From positions 23,807,283-23,871,282 of the forward strand of contig JAWZYU010000017.1 in NCBI GenBank assembly GCA_038380435.1: 64,000 bases of DNA. Direction: 5' to 3'. Positions 33,546 to 46,314 of the stretch are shown in pieces (positions within the stretch are counted from its first letter, which is position 1; every line of letters begins with the position of its first letter). The DNA is from Ryuthela nishihirai (lineage: Eukaryota; Arthropoda; Arachnida; Araneae; Heptathelidae). Under the pieces are notes generated by a model. The model was not told where the DNA came from, made no database searches, and was given only the letters and a program-made list of their open reading frames with translations. The translations under genes and the position numbers were made by a program.

Positions 33546-34230
33546 CATAGTCTTAACAAGGAAAGAGATTCGTTTCTTGACATTTTGGACGCACAATTAG
33601 ATTTTTTAGTTAATTATTTCATAAAATATAACAGTTCAAAATATGGTTCCTTTATTATATATATAATGACCCTATATTTCTGGTTTGAAAAGCACGAAGA
33701 TATGGCAGCAGCAGAGGTCGATGAATCAATAAGACATTTAGATGGAAATCATCTCAGTTAAATTTTACAAGCCCTTCTTTTGGTGGAAGTTAGGTTTAGT
33801 CGTTTGGGTCGAAGTTCACAAATAAATATATATATTTCCACTTCGTTTCTTCTAACGCAGATTTCTTATAATCCAGAATTTCTTTTAAACAACATGGCGT
33901 GTTCGTGGATGTATGTTAAGAATTAAAACTATGTGTTAGCAGCTTAGCGATACTTGTCGAAAGGGTGAAGCAATTTCTGAAAACAATTCTGATAATGGAC
34001 AGGAACGCTGTTCCGTTATATATTAAGAACACTTGGACTTCTATGTCGATAGATTTATATTTTATGTTGTTGCGAATATATTTCATTTTGTTCATTTATC
34101 GGAATAATGAGGTGCATTGCTTCCCTTATATTTCTGATTGATTCCGTTTATTCCTTAGATGCCGATCTTTTCATATTTCACTGTGAAGTTCATTATAAGT
34201 TTTATAACTCTGATTTTTTTCTTATTTCAG

Positions 34231-34304
34231 AATGTCCCCACATCTCACAGACCAACAATGGTTACGCCAGAAAAATGGAAAACGGAACCTTTTATCGCTC
34301 CTAA
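34231..34304 (+). CDS. Unrecognised protein, putative last coding exon (gene at 23608-34304)
   Basis: It follows an excellent acceptor (TTTTTTTCTTATTTCAG). With the single base carried over from the exon ending 26761, it reads ECPHISQTNNGYARKMENG and then TFYRS before TAA at 34302-34304. That is the one phase that joins cleanly. An AATAAA signal lies 171 bases downstream. Extra exons with compatible phase could lie in the 7.5-kb intron, so direct joining is inferred. The Asn/Lys/Arg-rich end shows no known domain. Confidence 0.6.
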
Positions 34305-34474
34305 TCATCAACAAAAGAATGGCATCCAAATGTTTATAATTATACAGGAAAAAATTCTACCCAAGATTGACACGTGTGTGCTCAATGATTTTACCAGGCA
34401 AATAAAGAGATAGTTTTAGAAATTGTATCTGATTAATTGCTGTACCAATATGCTTTTTTGTAGATCGAGATGAA

Positions 34475-34480
34475 AATAAA
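34475..34480 (+). promoter_or_regulatory. Putative polyadenylation signal AATAAA
   Basis: GAAAATAAAGCC lies in the 3' flank of the putative last exon, followed within 40 bases by T/G-rich sequence, as expected for a cleavage site. Confidence 0.55.
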
Positions 34481-36546
34481 GCCTAGTTTGCTTGTAAAAT
34501 GTTCTCTCTACAATTGTATTGTTGATTTTGAGAAACACTTTCACAGGTAAATCGGTACTCTAATGTACAATGGATTAGTTTCTTTTTCTTGCCCTCAATA
34601 CGTGGAACTGTTTTTTACTTTGGTTTGCCGTTTAACCTGCATCAACCATAAGACACTAGAGATGATTTCGTGCCCCGGCTCAAAATAAACCATAGAACTT
34701 CGGGCTCGAAAAAATTGGGCCCGAACTCGTCCATAATAGATTCTCTTATCGTTGCAACAACACATTGAAATCTATATCTGATGATTTCCTGAAAGTAACT
34801 CTAGGTGTTTTAATTAAAAGGAATAGATGGGAATCAAGTGACATGACTGGAGTGGAACAGGCATTAATTCCGTTCTGATAACTTTATATTAAAGAAGACT
34901 GTCAGCTAGTGCAATATGTGTATTGCTCAGCTCTATTGGTTTTTTTGCAGAAAACATTCTTGCAAAAGATATACAGTATTCATGTTTCCTATTTTTTTTT
35001 CACTTTCTTTCCTAGTATTAAAATTATCTGGGAGGGGGGCATACCTTTGACACCCCTCGTGATTCAGCCCTGTCCATTCTCACAGCTGATTGCTGGAGAG
35101 AGGTTGTGTGTGCACATATCTGTAGACTGTGTGATTATTATAATTTAAAGTGTTTCTTGCATTTAAATCTTCTGAACTTATCGAAATTCTTTGGTAAGTA
35201 AGAAAACAAAAATGCAGGAATAAAATGACAAAAAAAAAGCAACTGATTAACCTTCTATGCAACCTCCACGTGAATATACAGACTTTTTTTTTCCAATGGT
35301 CGGAAAGAACATATATTTCTCTGAAAAAAAATTCTTTTGTTTGTCATTGAGGTCAAGTTCACATCTTTCCTTGAACTCCTTCGTCATTGCAAACTTCCTT
35401 CTTTTTAAGTGTCTTTTCAGATGCCCTGAAAAGAAACAATCGAAACCAAATCAGCCAAATATGATTCACCTAAACTAATAAATAGATTACTGGGTAAATG
35501 CAAATAATAAGAGTTTCTTAGTACTTTATAAATTTTTTTATAAAACAAAAAAAAGAATTTTTTATTTATTCCTCAAAACAAAAATAATGTTTTTTTTCCA
35601 TCCATCTTTGGTTAAGGTTTCGTTGCTGTCAGTGTAAAACACTTTGACCATTGTACTCTGTCACCAAAATTTCAGATTTCTGATAAAATGATTGTTTTCA
35701 ATATTTAAAATTTCACAATTTTCGAAATTTATTGCTCCCTAAGGATGTAAAATAAAACTTCTGGAGTTTCTAAAAACATCAATCATAATATTTTATTAGT
35801 AGCAGCTATACAAAACTAAAAGAATTTTGGATTTAGCTGTTAAAACAAAAGCGCTTTTTCTTACTTCCCCCTCCCCCCACTTCTATTGGGAGTAAGGAGT
35901 CTTGACAGTCAGTCGACTTCACTGCAAAAATTTCAAATTTCTAACATAAATCGTTTGGAATATTCATTTAAAATGGAAATTTACACCATTAGAGGACGCA
36001 TTGCAATGGGCTCTAGTAATAGTACATCACGGTTTGTACTGATGTGGCCAGTGCTGTCTTAATATTATGGCGGCCTCCCAGGGTCTCCGCTTGCCAGTAG
36101 TCTCGCATATAGAAAATCAATATTTACAAGCAACGGTTTTTCTACCGTTTTCTCGTGTTATCATAATCCCTAAATTCTACTCGACTTTATCAGATTTCCA
36201 TCTTTAGCTCGACATTTTCATTGTGTCATACTCTAGAATAGGCCCCATATGTTGTTTTGGTAGGTAAGAATGAAAATCACACACATTCGGTTGATAGTGA
36301 ATAATCGGTAGTCAAGAATAGTTGACTTCAAGAGCAAAACGTATGGGATCTTCGTTTTGCCCATTGTACAAATAACGAGGCTTAGTGACTTTGCGTATGT
36401 TCTCATTGTATGAGTTGCGTGATTGATTGATTGATGAGATCTCAAATTTATTATTCCTGCTTCCCTAGAAAGCAGACTCAATCAGATGAGTTACGTGAGT
36501 GCAGCGGTGTTCCATGACGTTAATCCTTTTCCTTGGGGAGCGGGGG
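34481..36546. other. Intergenic stretch with old repeats
   Basis: AT-rich with no coding exon. 35625-36020 is a D3-type repeat (CAGTGTAAAACACTTTGACC, TCACCAAAATTTCAGATTTC and a second TTTCAAATTTCTAACATAAA unit). Confidence 0.45.
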
Positions 36547-36924
36547 GGGGGGGGGCTCGGTAACGCGCCAGGCTCGTAATTTGTAGTTCCCAGGTTCGAG
36601 TCACAGCTGGGTCAGCGTTGAGATTTATCTCCGCAAAATTCTCCGCCCTGCCCACGGTCAGTAGGGGACACCAATGGGCTTGGAAAGGCCGCCATCCGTT
36701 GGATGTGACGTTAAGCCTGGCTCCGTGTGCGGGAGAGCCATACCCTGTGCACATTAAAGAACACACTGGATGGCCTCGATGGGAGGTTACCATCTGTCCT
36801 CTCCCAACAGCTGTTCCAATGGGTCTCCTTCCCCAACCTTCTCTGAGCCTTCGGGGTCCATGTGACCTGTCCATTTAGCCCATGGTATGCAAAAAAGTGC
36901 CACTCGGAGATAAAACAACCCAAC
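36547..36924 (+). repeat. SINE family A, near full length
   Basis: A G run (36542-36555) replaces the start of the head. AACGCGCCAGGCTCGTAAT, B box GGTTCGAGTC and the complete body to ATAAAACAACCCAAC follow. Confidence 0.9.
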
Positions 36925-37689
36925 TTGGGTAATGCACTGTTACACACCTTTTCTGAGGGTGAATTTCCTTAACGTCGGTGCAATAACTACGTCGTAATTT
37001 TTTATTGATACATGTTTTTTCATGAATGTTTCTCTCTTGGGAATGTTCAGCGGAACAATGTTTTACCAACTTACACTTTTTTGTAGGAAAAAAAAGGCAT
37101 GGAAATCATTTTATAGCCTATGTCACTCCTCACTTCTAACATTTAATACGTGACTAACATTGGTAATGGAAACATCAAGAAACATTGAAATCTCAAATAG
37201 GTTTTGTTTTCACTGAAAATGGAACCGGAAGAAGAATGACGGAAGGCTGATTAAAGAATTGTAAAGAAAGAATTTGTGTCTCTCCAGCCTTTTATTACAA
37301 GTTCATGAAAATTTCAGCTTTTCGACAGAATCTTGAAAACCAATATATTTCTTTGGATTTCACAAAGGAAGCATCTCTCTGAATGGCTCATTTTGAAGAT
37401 GAATGTGGAAAATACATTCACTAACCTCGCATACAGTAATTTTTTTTTATCTACCCTGCTTATTAACTTCTTTGGGGGCAGTAATTTTTTTACCGCACTT
37501 ATCGGGTTTTTTTTCCCACGTTTCATGGAAACCTTTTCCATTACTTATTTTTTTTACAAACCTTAACTTGAAGTAAACTTCTTTATTAACAGGTCAATAG
37601 GTTCATATTCGCAGATTCTTTTGATGGAAGTACTTTGACTTATACATACATACTAACATGCATATCACTCTCCACGATATAATTCGGGA
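36925..37689. other. AT-rich stretch, no gene seen
   Basis: No coding exon or known repeat was recognised. Overlapping frames on both strands at 37314-37566 reflect low complexity. Confidence 0.4.
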
Positions 37690-37975
37690 GGTCTGAAAAT
37701 TTAGTTTCGGGGAGAGTTCAAAAACTTTTTCCGGGGTGGGGGAGGGGGGGGGGCGTATTGAGAATAAGACGAGTAATGTTTCCCATTTACTAAAAATATT
37801 CCACCCAACAGAAAAGGTCAAATTTTTATTCTGTATAGAATAATATTTTATAGCTGTCTTTTAAATCTATTTTTAGTATCGGACATAAACTATGGGGTTA
37901 AAATATAATAATTCAAATACAACTGTTTTGGATTTCAAAGCAGGTAGATAAGTTTGAGATTTCGTATAAGAAGAT
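37690..37975. repeat. Dispersed repeat D4, second copy
   Basis: Matches 26215-26420 (TTTAGTTTCGGGGAGAG, a G run, AAATATTCCACCCAACAG, AAAGCAGGTAGATAAGTTTG). Confidence 0.7.
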
Positions 37976-37981
37976 CTAGAA

Positions 37982-38660
37982 TAGTGGTTCTCGGGAGATA
38001 TTTTCTCATGGGCGCATTACCGGCGACAACAAGTGAGCTAGCAGAATTAAGAAAAAATATAAGTTAACTCGAGTATAAAAAATATGGGATAACGAAACTT
38101 TTATTTTCAACCCATAATTAGCCAATTCCATCATCAAATAGTCACATACTGTGTACGGCCAATACACTTAATAATAATCCGCAAAATTCTCCGCCTTGCC
38201 CATGGTCAATAAGCGATACCGATGGGCTTGGAAAGGCCGCCGTCCGTCGGATGGGACGTTTAAGCCGTGGCTCCGTGTGCGGGAGAGCAATACCCTGTGC
38301 GCGTTAAAGAACACGCTGGATGGCCTTGACGGAAGGCTACCATCTGTCTCCCAACAGCTGTTCCAGTGGGTCGCCTTCCCCAACCTTCTCTGACCCTTCG
38401 GAATCCTTGTGATCTGGCCATTTAGCCCATGGTGTGCAAAAAAAAGTGCCGTTCAGACGTAAAACAACCTAACCACTTAATAATATGACTTTGTTGAAGT
38501 AAATGCTATTGTAATAAAGTAACGAATGCTACGAATTTGAGTATATATTGATGTGCTTATTTTAAAATGTTCTTTTTGTGGAGAATTTGAATAATAAATA
38601 AAAACTATCATTAATTTTTTAAAATTTCAATTATCAGGTGGCCTCACTTGAGAACCACTG
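37982..38660. mobile_element. hAT-type MITE split by a SINE
   Basis: The left end TAGTGGTTCTCG and the right end TGAGAACCACTG are inverted repeats. The flanks ATCTAGAA (37974-37981) and ATCTAGAT (38661-38668) match at 7 of 8 positions. A family A SINE interrupts it at 38177-38473. The original MITE is about 380 bp. Confidence 0.82.
38177..38473 (+). repeat. SINE family A, 5'-truncated, with perfect 12-bp target duplication
   Basis: Starts inside the body at ATCCGCAAAATTCTCCGCC and ends at GTAAAACAACCTAAC. CACTTAATAATA flanks both sides (38165-38176 and 38474-38485). The 5' truncation plus a 12-bp duplication is the signature of target-primed insertion by LINE machinery. Confidence 0.93.
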
Positions 38661-38865
38661 ATCTAGATTCAAAGACATTACGTTTGTTGCTATCTTGTCA
38701 CCAATGAAGTTCTTTTATTTGGTTCATAATCACAGATACACGTGTTTGCACATTGTACAATCATTTATGAGGGTGTAATAACTTTGCTCCCTGAATTTTC
38801 CTACTGTAATACACTAATTATACATATTTTTTTTTCGCACTTGATTCCTTGGATGGAATCTTATC

Positions 38866-39015
38866 AAATTGAAGTGGCTTCGCTAATAACCAAAAGGACA
38901 TGGGTTCGAATCCCCGATAAGGTATGGATATTTCTTCTGCGTTGTCTTTCTACTGAGGTTTCGCCTTCGTCACAGATCTTCTTCATAGCACATTATATTT
39001 ACAGACTCCTCTCAT
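38866..39015 (+). repeat. SINE family B, diverged
   Basis: GACATGGGTTCGAATCCCCG (B box) is followed by diverged body (GTTGTCTTTCTACTGAGG, CAGACTCCTCTCA). Older than the other B copies. Confidence 0.65.
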
Positions 39016-39067
39016 AATTTGATTTTTCAATTTTTTTTTCTGTCGTGTATATAATACGTCGTGTATA

Positions 39068-40502
39068 CAGGGTGAATCTGAAAAAGTGGGCAAAACTTTA
39101 CGGAGTGGTAGAACGCAGCTATACGAGCAATATTCGTCATAGAATGTATGGTCGGAACGCAAGCGGTGAGAAGTTAAAAGGTAGTTTTCCACTGTCACAT
39201 TTAAAGAATGAACACAAGAAGGAGAGGAGATACTTCAGAAAACATTTTATTAACAGGAATGTAATTGAGGTACATGCTCAAAGAAATTGCTCAAAAGAGC
39301 TGCCGCCAGCTGTAATGCAGGCTTCACACCTGCGGGATAGGGACCGACGCACATTTGCGAAGACACCAGGCATTTCCCGAATATCGCCGGCAACAACGGC
39401 GATCCTGGCGACTAGATCCATATCGGTTTCAATGGGGCACTCGTAGATTAGGCTTTTCATATGGCCCCACAGGAAAAAGCCCAAACACGAGAGATCCGGC
39501 GATCTTGGTGGCCAAGCTATGGGACCACCTCGACCAATCCATCGCCCTGGGAACGTTGCATGTAAAGTGTTCCGCACATCTAAGCTGGAGTGGCAGGCGC
39601 ACCGTCGTGCTGGAACCACATTCTCGACCTGCTGGGGGTTGGAATCGGACGCAGCAGCTCGGGCAACACCTCTCGTAGGAATGTGTTATACGATTTGCCG
39701 TCCAGACGGTGTGGCAGGAGGTATGAGTCAACCAAATGGTCATGGAGGATCCCTGCCCAAACATTTACGGAGAACCGCTGCTGGAACGAATGAGGACGTG
39801 TGGCATGCGGGTTCATAAATGCCCACATGTGTGAATTGTGGGTATTCAAAACGCCCTCACGGGTGAAAGTGCACTCGTCCGTAAACAGAACATTTGCACC
39901 AAAATCCGGCTGCGCTGCATTCTGCTAGAGGTACCAATGTGCAAAATCGACACGTGGCTGATCGTCCACCGGTGACAACGCTTGTACCTTCTGCGTACGA
40001 TAGGGGTGCATTCCTTCCTCCTGTAGCACATGGCAAACCAACATTTGGGACACGTGTACTGCACGGGAAACCGCTCGCGTGCTACATCCCGGTTGCTCTT
40101 CCACCCTACACAGAATGTCCTCTGCAAGTTGCGGCGTCCTGACACTCCTTTCACGCTCTGCATCTTGCTTGGCCGTGGCGAAGGATCCTGTTTCACACAG
40201 CCGCCGATGCAAACGCTCGAAGATTTTCCGATCTGGAGTGCATCTCATCGGAAACCGGTCGCGGTAACGTTTCTGTTCCTCACTTGCATTCCCGTCCGCC
40301 GCACCGACACAAAGTGCATATCCGCCATTTCGTGGTTACTATAACCAGCCATCCTCTCGGCAATCCACGGTAGAAATGCCGTTGGGTGCGAGGACCGACC
40401 CTTTTATACCATTTCCAACGCCACCTAGCGGCTCGAATATTGCTCGTATAGCTGCGTTCTACCACCCCGTAAAGTTTTGCCCACTTTTTCAGATTCACCC
40501 TG
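39068..40502 (-). mobile_element. Tc1/mariner-superfamily transposon, 1,435 bp, intact terminal repeats
   Basis: The 69-bp terminal inverted repeats 39068-39136 and 40434-40502 (CAGGGTGAATCTGAAAAAGT inward) differ at one position. The element is flanked by TA on both sides (39066-39067 and 40503-40504). The transposase occupies the minus strand between them. Near-identical ends suggest a fairly recent insertion, although the gene is broken. Confidence 0.95.
39278..40352 (-). pseudogene. DDE transposase (arthropod DD41D-like group), frameshifted
   Basis: The catalytic domain of a mariner-superfamily transposase. The likely start is ATG at 40352-40350 (MAGYSNHEMADMHFV). A frameshift lies near 40290-40310. 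The N-terminal helix-turn-helix region follows (RKIFERLHRRLCETGSFATA, CSTRAVSRAVHVS). The catalytic residues appear in FTDECTF and FQHDGAPA. A TAG at 39927-39925 interrupts after FAHWYL. A one-base deletion near 39605 precedes the WIGRGGPIAWPPRSPDL block. After SPDL the family acidic residue is changed: the text reads SCLGFFLWG, where relatives have Asp before FFLWG. The frame ends FEQFL at 39278. Counting from HDG to that position gives about 41 residues, hence DD41D-like, by count only. Confidence 0.88.
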
Positions 40503-42274
40503 TATAATACGAACATCCTAAGCTTTATCAGAGAAATTTCTTAGAGCATGTTTCGACACTTTCGCATAAAATTTTACATGTTATGTAAAACATATTTACA
40601 TAGGTTTGGGTTGGTGAAGATGAACAGATTCAAACTTTTCGGAATGGTGCAATTTGCAGTAATATATCCACTGCCTGCTTATAAAGAGGATTTCATGATG
40701 TCAAAGGGAAGCATATTCGAAGGTGATGAAGTCTTTTAGGCTTCCTAAGTGTGTTTTACATACATATATGCTTTTTCACATATTATTTAATTCGACCACT
40801 ATCATAATCAGTTAATAATATTTTAGCTAGAGTATTTTTTTTTGTGTAAAAAGAAAATTTACTTGTATTCTTCGCACAATGTTTATGGGCACAAGCATAT
40901 GGCCATCCAATGCTTCCCCTCTTGTTACTGGGTAACACATTCAGAGAATATCTCTCTTTTTCTATACTTCGTGTATTCAAAATAAATAAAGTGCTCAGAA
41001 ACTTGTTTTTCAGTTAGAGGAATGATGGTAACCAACGGGCTGCATGTGACCTGCCACTGTTATTATTGTTATAAATTTTTAACAATATTAATATAATAAT
41101 TTTTAGAATTTTTCTCAGTGAATTATTATGTTTATAAGCAAAGTTATCCCTTGAGTGTATTCTATAGGATAAAATTTTCTTACTTCAGCCTGCCCCCTAG
41201 GTTCAGTGATCATCTCTTTGTGTGCCTGTTGGTCCACTGATTTACACTGACTATATTGTAGGAAACAATGTAGAAACTATAACAATGTAATGTCTGAATA
41301 AGTTGGTCAGAAACACCAGAAAAGATATTTTTTTATAAGCAAGCTGAATATTTTTTGTGTTTGGACAATAGAAATGTGTGTTGTGCTCTCCCACCTCCCA
41401 CACACTCTTTGTGAAAATTTCTTCTTAAATCATTATTTTAACGATTTACCTTAAGCAAAACGCTAAAAAAACAAAAAAAATTTCCAATCGAAAGTCCTGC
41501 TTAGCCTACCTGTCACGTATGATAAAAATAACGAAAATTTTCGATATTATCAAGAAGGAAAAACGCTGGCTAAACTTCCTACCAATGAAAAGCTATTCCG
41601 TTTATCTATTTCACAGCTTTATTTGTGAAGCATAAGTTGTAGAAATTCCCATTTGGCTGTACAATCTCTGCACCTTAGCACAGATAATGCACTCTAAGGA
41701 GTAAGAGCAACAAGCCTATTAATTAACTTTTACACTGTAGATTAAATGACATTCCTCTTACAGTTTCATGTTTCTGATGTATTGAAACTTTTACTCCTGT
41801 ATGGTTTCTTTGTTTTTGTTTCTTTGAAATAGCATTTTTTTTAAAAATATTTTGAAGTAGCATTAGTAATTTGTTGCTTGTTCTCTAGCGTGGTCTGGAT
41901 TATATCTTGCGATTATTTAGAACAAAGTTGCTTTCTTGTTATGGCATTACTTGGTCTAGGGAAAACGATTTATTTAAATTACTAATTTTGCATTAATTTC
42001 GATCACTTTTCTCACTTCTACGAAAGTAGAGATATCCTTACCAGGTATGTGTGCAATGTATATGTGATATTGCTGCTTAATATTTTCAGGTGCTATCTTC
42101 TGCATATGATTTTATGTAATTACTGGTTTTTGTCTTAATGTTTATTTTTACAGAGGAAAGCATGTCTCCTATGGGTTTAATATATAAAAGTGCTCTTCAA
42201 CTGTTTTTTTTTTCTCAAATATTTTTGGGCGCTAGTGAATAATACATATGTAATACTTATTATAATTATTCATC
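40503..42274. other. AT-rich stretch, no gene seen
   Basis: No coding exon, repeat match or RNA motif was recognised. Confidence 0.45.
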
Positions 42275-42835
42275 ATCATCACTATCATCCTCAAGCAGGT
42301 CCAGCAGACTGCGCAATTTAGTCTTCCAAGCATGTCCTGAGCTACATCTGCTGCATCTGGCCATTGTAACCAATTCTGAGAAGGTCCCGTTTGACATTGT
42401 CTGTCCACAGCATCCTAGCTCCCCTTCTTTCTGAAGCCTTTGGGCACACTGTTCATGACCCTATTCGCTAATCTATAATTATCCATACGGTAACATCACT
42501 AAACCAACGAAGTCTCACTTTCTATGCAATATGCTACTTAAAGAAGGTTGCCGACTCTTTTGCCTAACCTCTTCATTACTTACAAAGTTGAACCACCTAA
42601 TGCCCAAGATACTGTATCTGTAATCAAAAACATCTAGTTTTCTGTTATCCTGTTTACACAGCGTCCAAGTTTCACTACCATAATTAACCCTTGAAAGACC
42701 CAAACTATTATACAGTCTAATTTTTGTCTTTAGGTATACACGCCTATTTTTCCCCATTCTCCATTGATTCTTAAAAGTCCCTGCAACAATACCCATTTGT
42801 ATGTTAATCTCATTATAGTTCATAAAGCTTTCTTA
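42275..42835 (-). mobile_element. Non-LTR retrotransposon 3' fragment
   Basis: On the minus strand, INIQMGIVAGTFKNQW, KTKIRLYNSLGLSRVNYGSE, LCKQDNRKLDVFDYR and LGIRWFNFVSNEEVRQKS match the copies at 11150 and 54250. The 3' side is a TGATGATGATG-like tail at about 42272-42292. 5'-truncated with frameshifts. Confidence 0.85.
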
Positions 42836-43039
42836 ATTGGTAGGAGAGCATATATCCATTATTCATTTAATTATATGTAATTAAATCAGTTTTTTCTTAT
42901 TTATATCATTTCTAGGAATCATATTTCTGCTGGTTGCTTATGCTTGAAATGAAATACTGCTATTGCAAATTCTTTATGTTTTTCTCTACATTTGTGATGC
43001 ATATATATATATGTTTTTTAATTGTTTACTGTGACGCTT

Positions 43040-43265
43040 GGATGCAGAAAAAATCGAGAGGAAGGTAAGAAATGCAAAAAATAAAAGTAGGGGGGATAGA
43101 GACTGTTTTTCTAATGAAGTATAACATTTCTCCCCTCCATTTTACAGGTCTTTAAAAAATTTCTTGAAAAATGCATTAAATTTGAAAAAGTTTAATAATT
43201 TCTGCTTCTGTTACCCTTAATAGCATTCTGAAAAGGGGTAGAGGCATGCCCTCCAGATCAGGCCT
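43040..43265. repeat. Dispersed repeat R1, copy 2
   Basis: See copy 1 at 27965. This copy ends GCCCTCCAGATCAGGCCTTG. Confidence 0.7.
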
Positions 43266-44150
43266 TGTTTACTATATAAGATTTTATTCAATTCCTTTGT
43301 AAAATTTATTTTATCATTTACAGGAAAGTATATGGGTGTATTTCTTCATAAATGTTTTGTAAGTTATTTAAATTGTTTTCTTTTGTATCAAGAAATTTTA
43401 TTTTAATTTTTTGCGTCGTTCAATTTCTCTATTTTTTTCATGCAAAGTTTACGATAAAAAAAAATCTGCAAATAACTTGCATTTGCTTCAAATAAAACAA
43501 TTACTTTCAGGGTAAATCAATTTCAATAATTTAATCACTAACAACCTAAATAATTAGTTTCAAAAACATGCAAAAAAAAATCTAAATATTAAAAATTTGA
43601 CTTCTTCCAAGTCAGTTTGATAAATATTATTTGAATGTTTAGCAATGAAAAATTTTTCAACTTGAAAATAAGTTATTGGCAAGGAACATGGCAACAGAAA
43701 GAGTAGAATTAAAAATATAGTGTCTAGAATTAGTGGAGCAATCAGGAACAGAAAAAATGTTGAGTTTGCAAAATTTTATTTATTTTACATTAATGAAGTA
43801 AAGTTTAAAAAAAAAAAATTTTTTTCTGTAGAAAAAAATATATAAATGAATAAGCAATGAATTTTTCCTATCTTCGCCACTGATTGTCATAATTTTCGCC
43901 TAATAAAATTGCAAAAAAAAGCTTCAATATTTATGAACTTTTTAAATATTAAAAAATGTGCAATACATAAAAGAAAATATTGATTAAAATTCTACGTCAA
44001 ACCTAAAAAATTTTTTTCAAAATCTGTAACACATTGCATAATATTCTAAAGTCAGAATATATGGAAATGGGATATAAAAGTACTGCATAATGTATACACG
44101 GAACTGGAAATAAAAAAAAAGTAATTATTATGTGCGACCGACAGGAGCGC
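43266..44150. other. Very AT-rich stretch, no gene seen
   Basis: Long A and T runs dominate. No coding exon or repeat match was recognised. Confidence 0.45.
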
Positions 44151-44749
44151 TGCTATCGCACTTCGGTTCATGGAAGTAGGAAGAGAGGGAGGCGCCTTTA
44201 CTATATCTTAACATAGGTCGCTAGTGTAGCCGCGCATAATGGCGGTAGCCATTTCAGAAAGCCAATTCAGAAAGCCGCATGCTGCACGTCAATTGTAATG
44301 TATCCAAATACGAATACTGCTCAATAAAATCGCAATTGTTTCATGCACAAAAAAGGAATTATTTCGACGAATATTGCTAAATCGATTTTTTTCTTGGAAG
44401 ATCAAGAGATATTTAACGTATATATAAAAAAATACTTTTTTCCGCTTTAGTTGTTCATTTGTTTAGATTTTTAAACACAGTTGTTTATTCACACTTAAAG
44501 TTAATAATAACAAATTACATTTCAGATGAAAGCTATACCATCTTTTCATAAAATAGGGACTGAATTCCTCTCCCCTGCATAATATTTCAAAGTTCTATCA
44601 TTGTTTAATCAAATTTCTAATGTTCAGAGTAAACTGTGATAAGTCAAATCTCTTACAGAAGAAAAAATGTAAATATTAACAAAAACAATCTCTTTGGAAT
44701 AAAAAGCAGGAATTTTGTTGTGAAATATTCAGACTTTAATATAGGCTTA

Positions 44750-45120
44750 ATTACTGAATATTGTTTAAAATAGAAATTTAAATAGTTTTGATCATGATCT
44801 TTTATTCATCTTCAGTCATATTCTTCCATTAAATTGCACGAATATCGTTAAAAATGGAGATTTAAATAGATTTGATTATGATCTTTAATTTACCTTCTGT
44901 AGTATTTTTCCATTAAATACATATTTTAATAGTTATTGCACTTCACAGTTAAATTTTCATAAACATTGAACATAATTTATCATGAAATATTCTAGCGTCC
45001 ATAACTTTTTAAATACTTAACGAATATTATTTAAAATCGAGATTTAAATAGATTTAATTACGATTTTTAATTTATCTTTTGTCAAAATTTTCCATTAAAT
45101 GCATATTTTAGAAATTACAG
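44750..45120 (+). repeat. Tandem repeat R2, about three diverged units of 110-150 bp
   Basis: The phrase GAGATTTAAATAGATTTGAT followed by TTTAATTTA...TTCCATTAAAT recurs at about 44775, 44860 and 45035. A further copy with its downstream context lies at 49730-49930, and an inverted one at about 46040-46130. Confidence 0.75.
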
Positions 45121-46314
45121 AGCTTCGAAATTAGATTCTCATTGATATAACAGGAAATTCTGTAGCGTTTCGGTAAAGTACATCAAAAACGTAGGAAATG
45201 ACAAATGATATCAGTATCATACTTTCCCCTGTTTCTTGATTTTTTTTTTTCTCTTTTTATGAATTTATAAGACCACTATTTCATCAGTTTACATTAAAAA
45301 CACAGAAAATTTGGAAACACTTTCTACCGCCTTCCGCTAGGCCTAACTACACTACTGTTATAAATTATTTGAAATGACGAAAAGGTTTTCAATTTACAAA
45401 ATAAAACTTTAGCATTACTTCCCACCTATGAAATGTTATCCTTTTGATCTTTTTCGAAAGTTCATTACTGTAATCAAACGCCTTACTCAAATCCATTTTT
45501 TCAATGCAATCTGTCATTCTTTACCACAGTGATAGAAAAATTAGAAGTAGCGACAATATGGCGACTCTCGGTTCAGTTTTCAAGCGATAGAGCGCCTCCC
45601 GCCCCTTACTGAAGGCTAATTTCACCAAAAACTTACAACACCTTGAGCGACAGAATGTGTTTAAAAAATGAGATGTGAGTAGTATATGGATCCACTAATA
45701 AGCCTGCGAAAAAGATCAAAGGGATAACATTTCATAGGTAATATATAATGCTAAAGTTTTTCTTTGTAAATTGAAAATTATTTTGCTATTTCAACCATTT
45801 ATGACATTAGCATAGTTAGGACTTGTGGAAGGGGGTAGAGGGTTGAAAAATTTTCCCAGTGTTTTAAATGTAAACTGATGAAATAAAGTTTAGTATAAAT
45901 TCATAGAAAGAAAAAATAAATCAAGAGACGGGAGAGAAAGCAATGCCCACATTATTCATTTCCTATTCTTTTGATGTACCCTACCGAAACGCTCCAGAGT
46001 TTCCCTGTTATGTCAATGAGAATATAACTTCAAAGCTCTATAACTTCTAAAATATGCATTTAATGAAAAAATGTGACTGAAGATACATTAAGGATCATAA
46101 TCAAATCTATTTAAATATCCATTTTAAACATTAGAAATTTCTGCTTAAACAAGATACAACTTTTAAATATTATGTGGTGAGGGAGGATTTAACATATTCT
46201 ATATCAGCTATCATACGTTTTGTCATTTGGTATATTTGTTGCAAACTTTAAATTAGTTTTATATAGCTTATGTGGAAGGTAAGGTGTCATTTGATATATT
46301 CCAAAAATTTCTAT

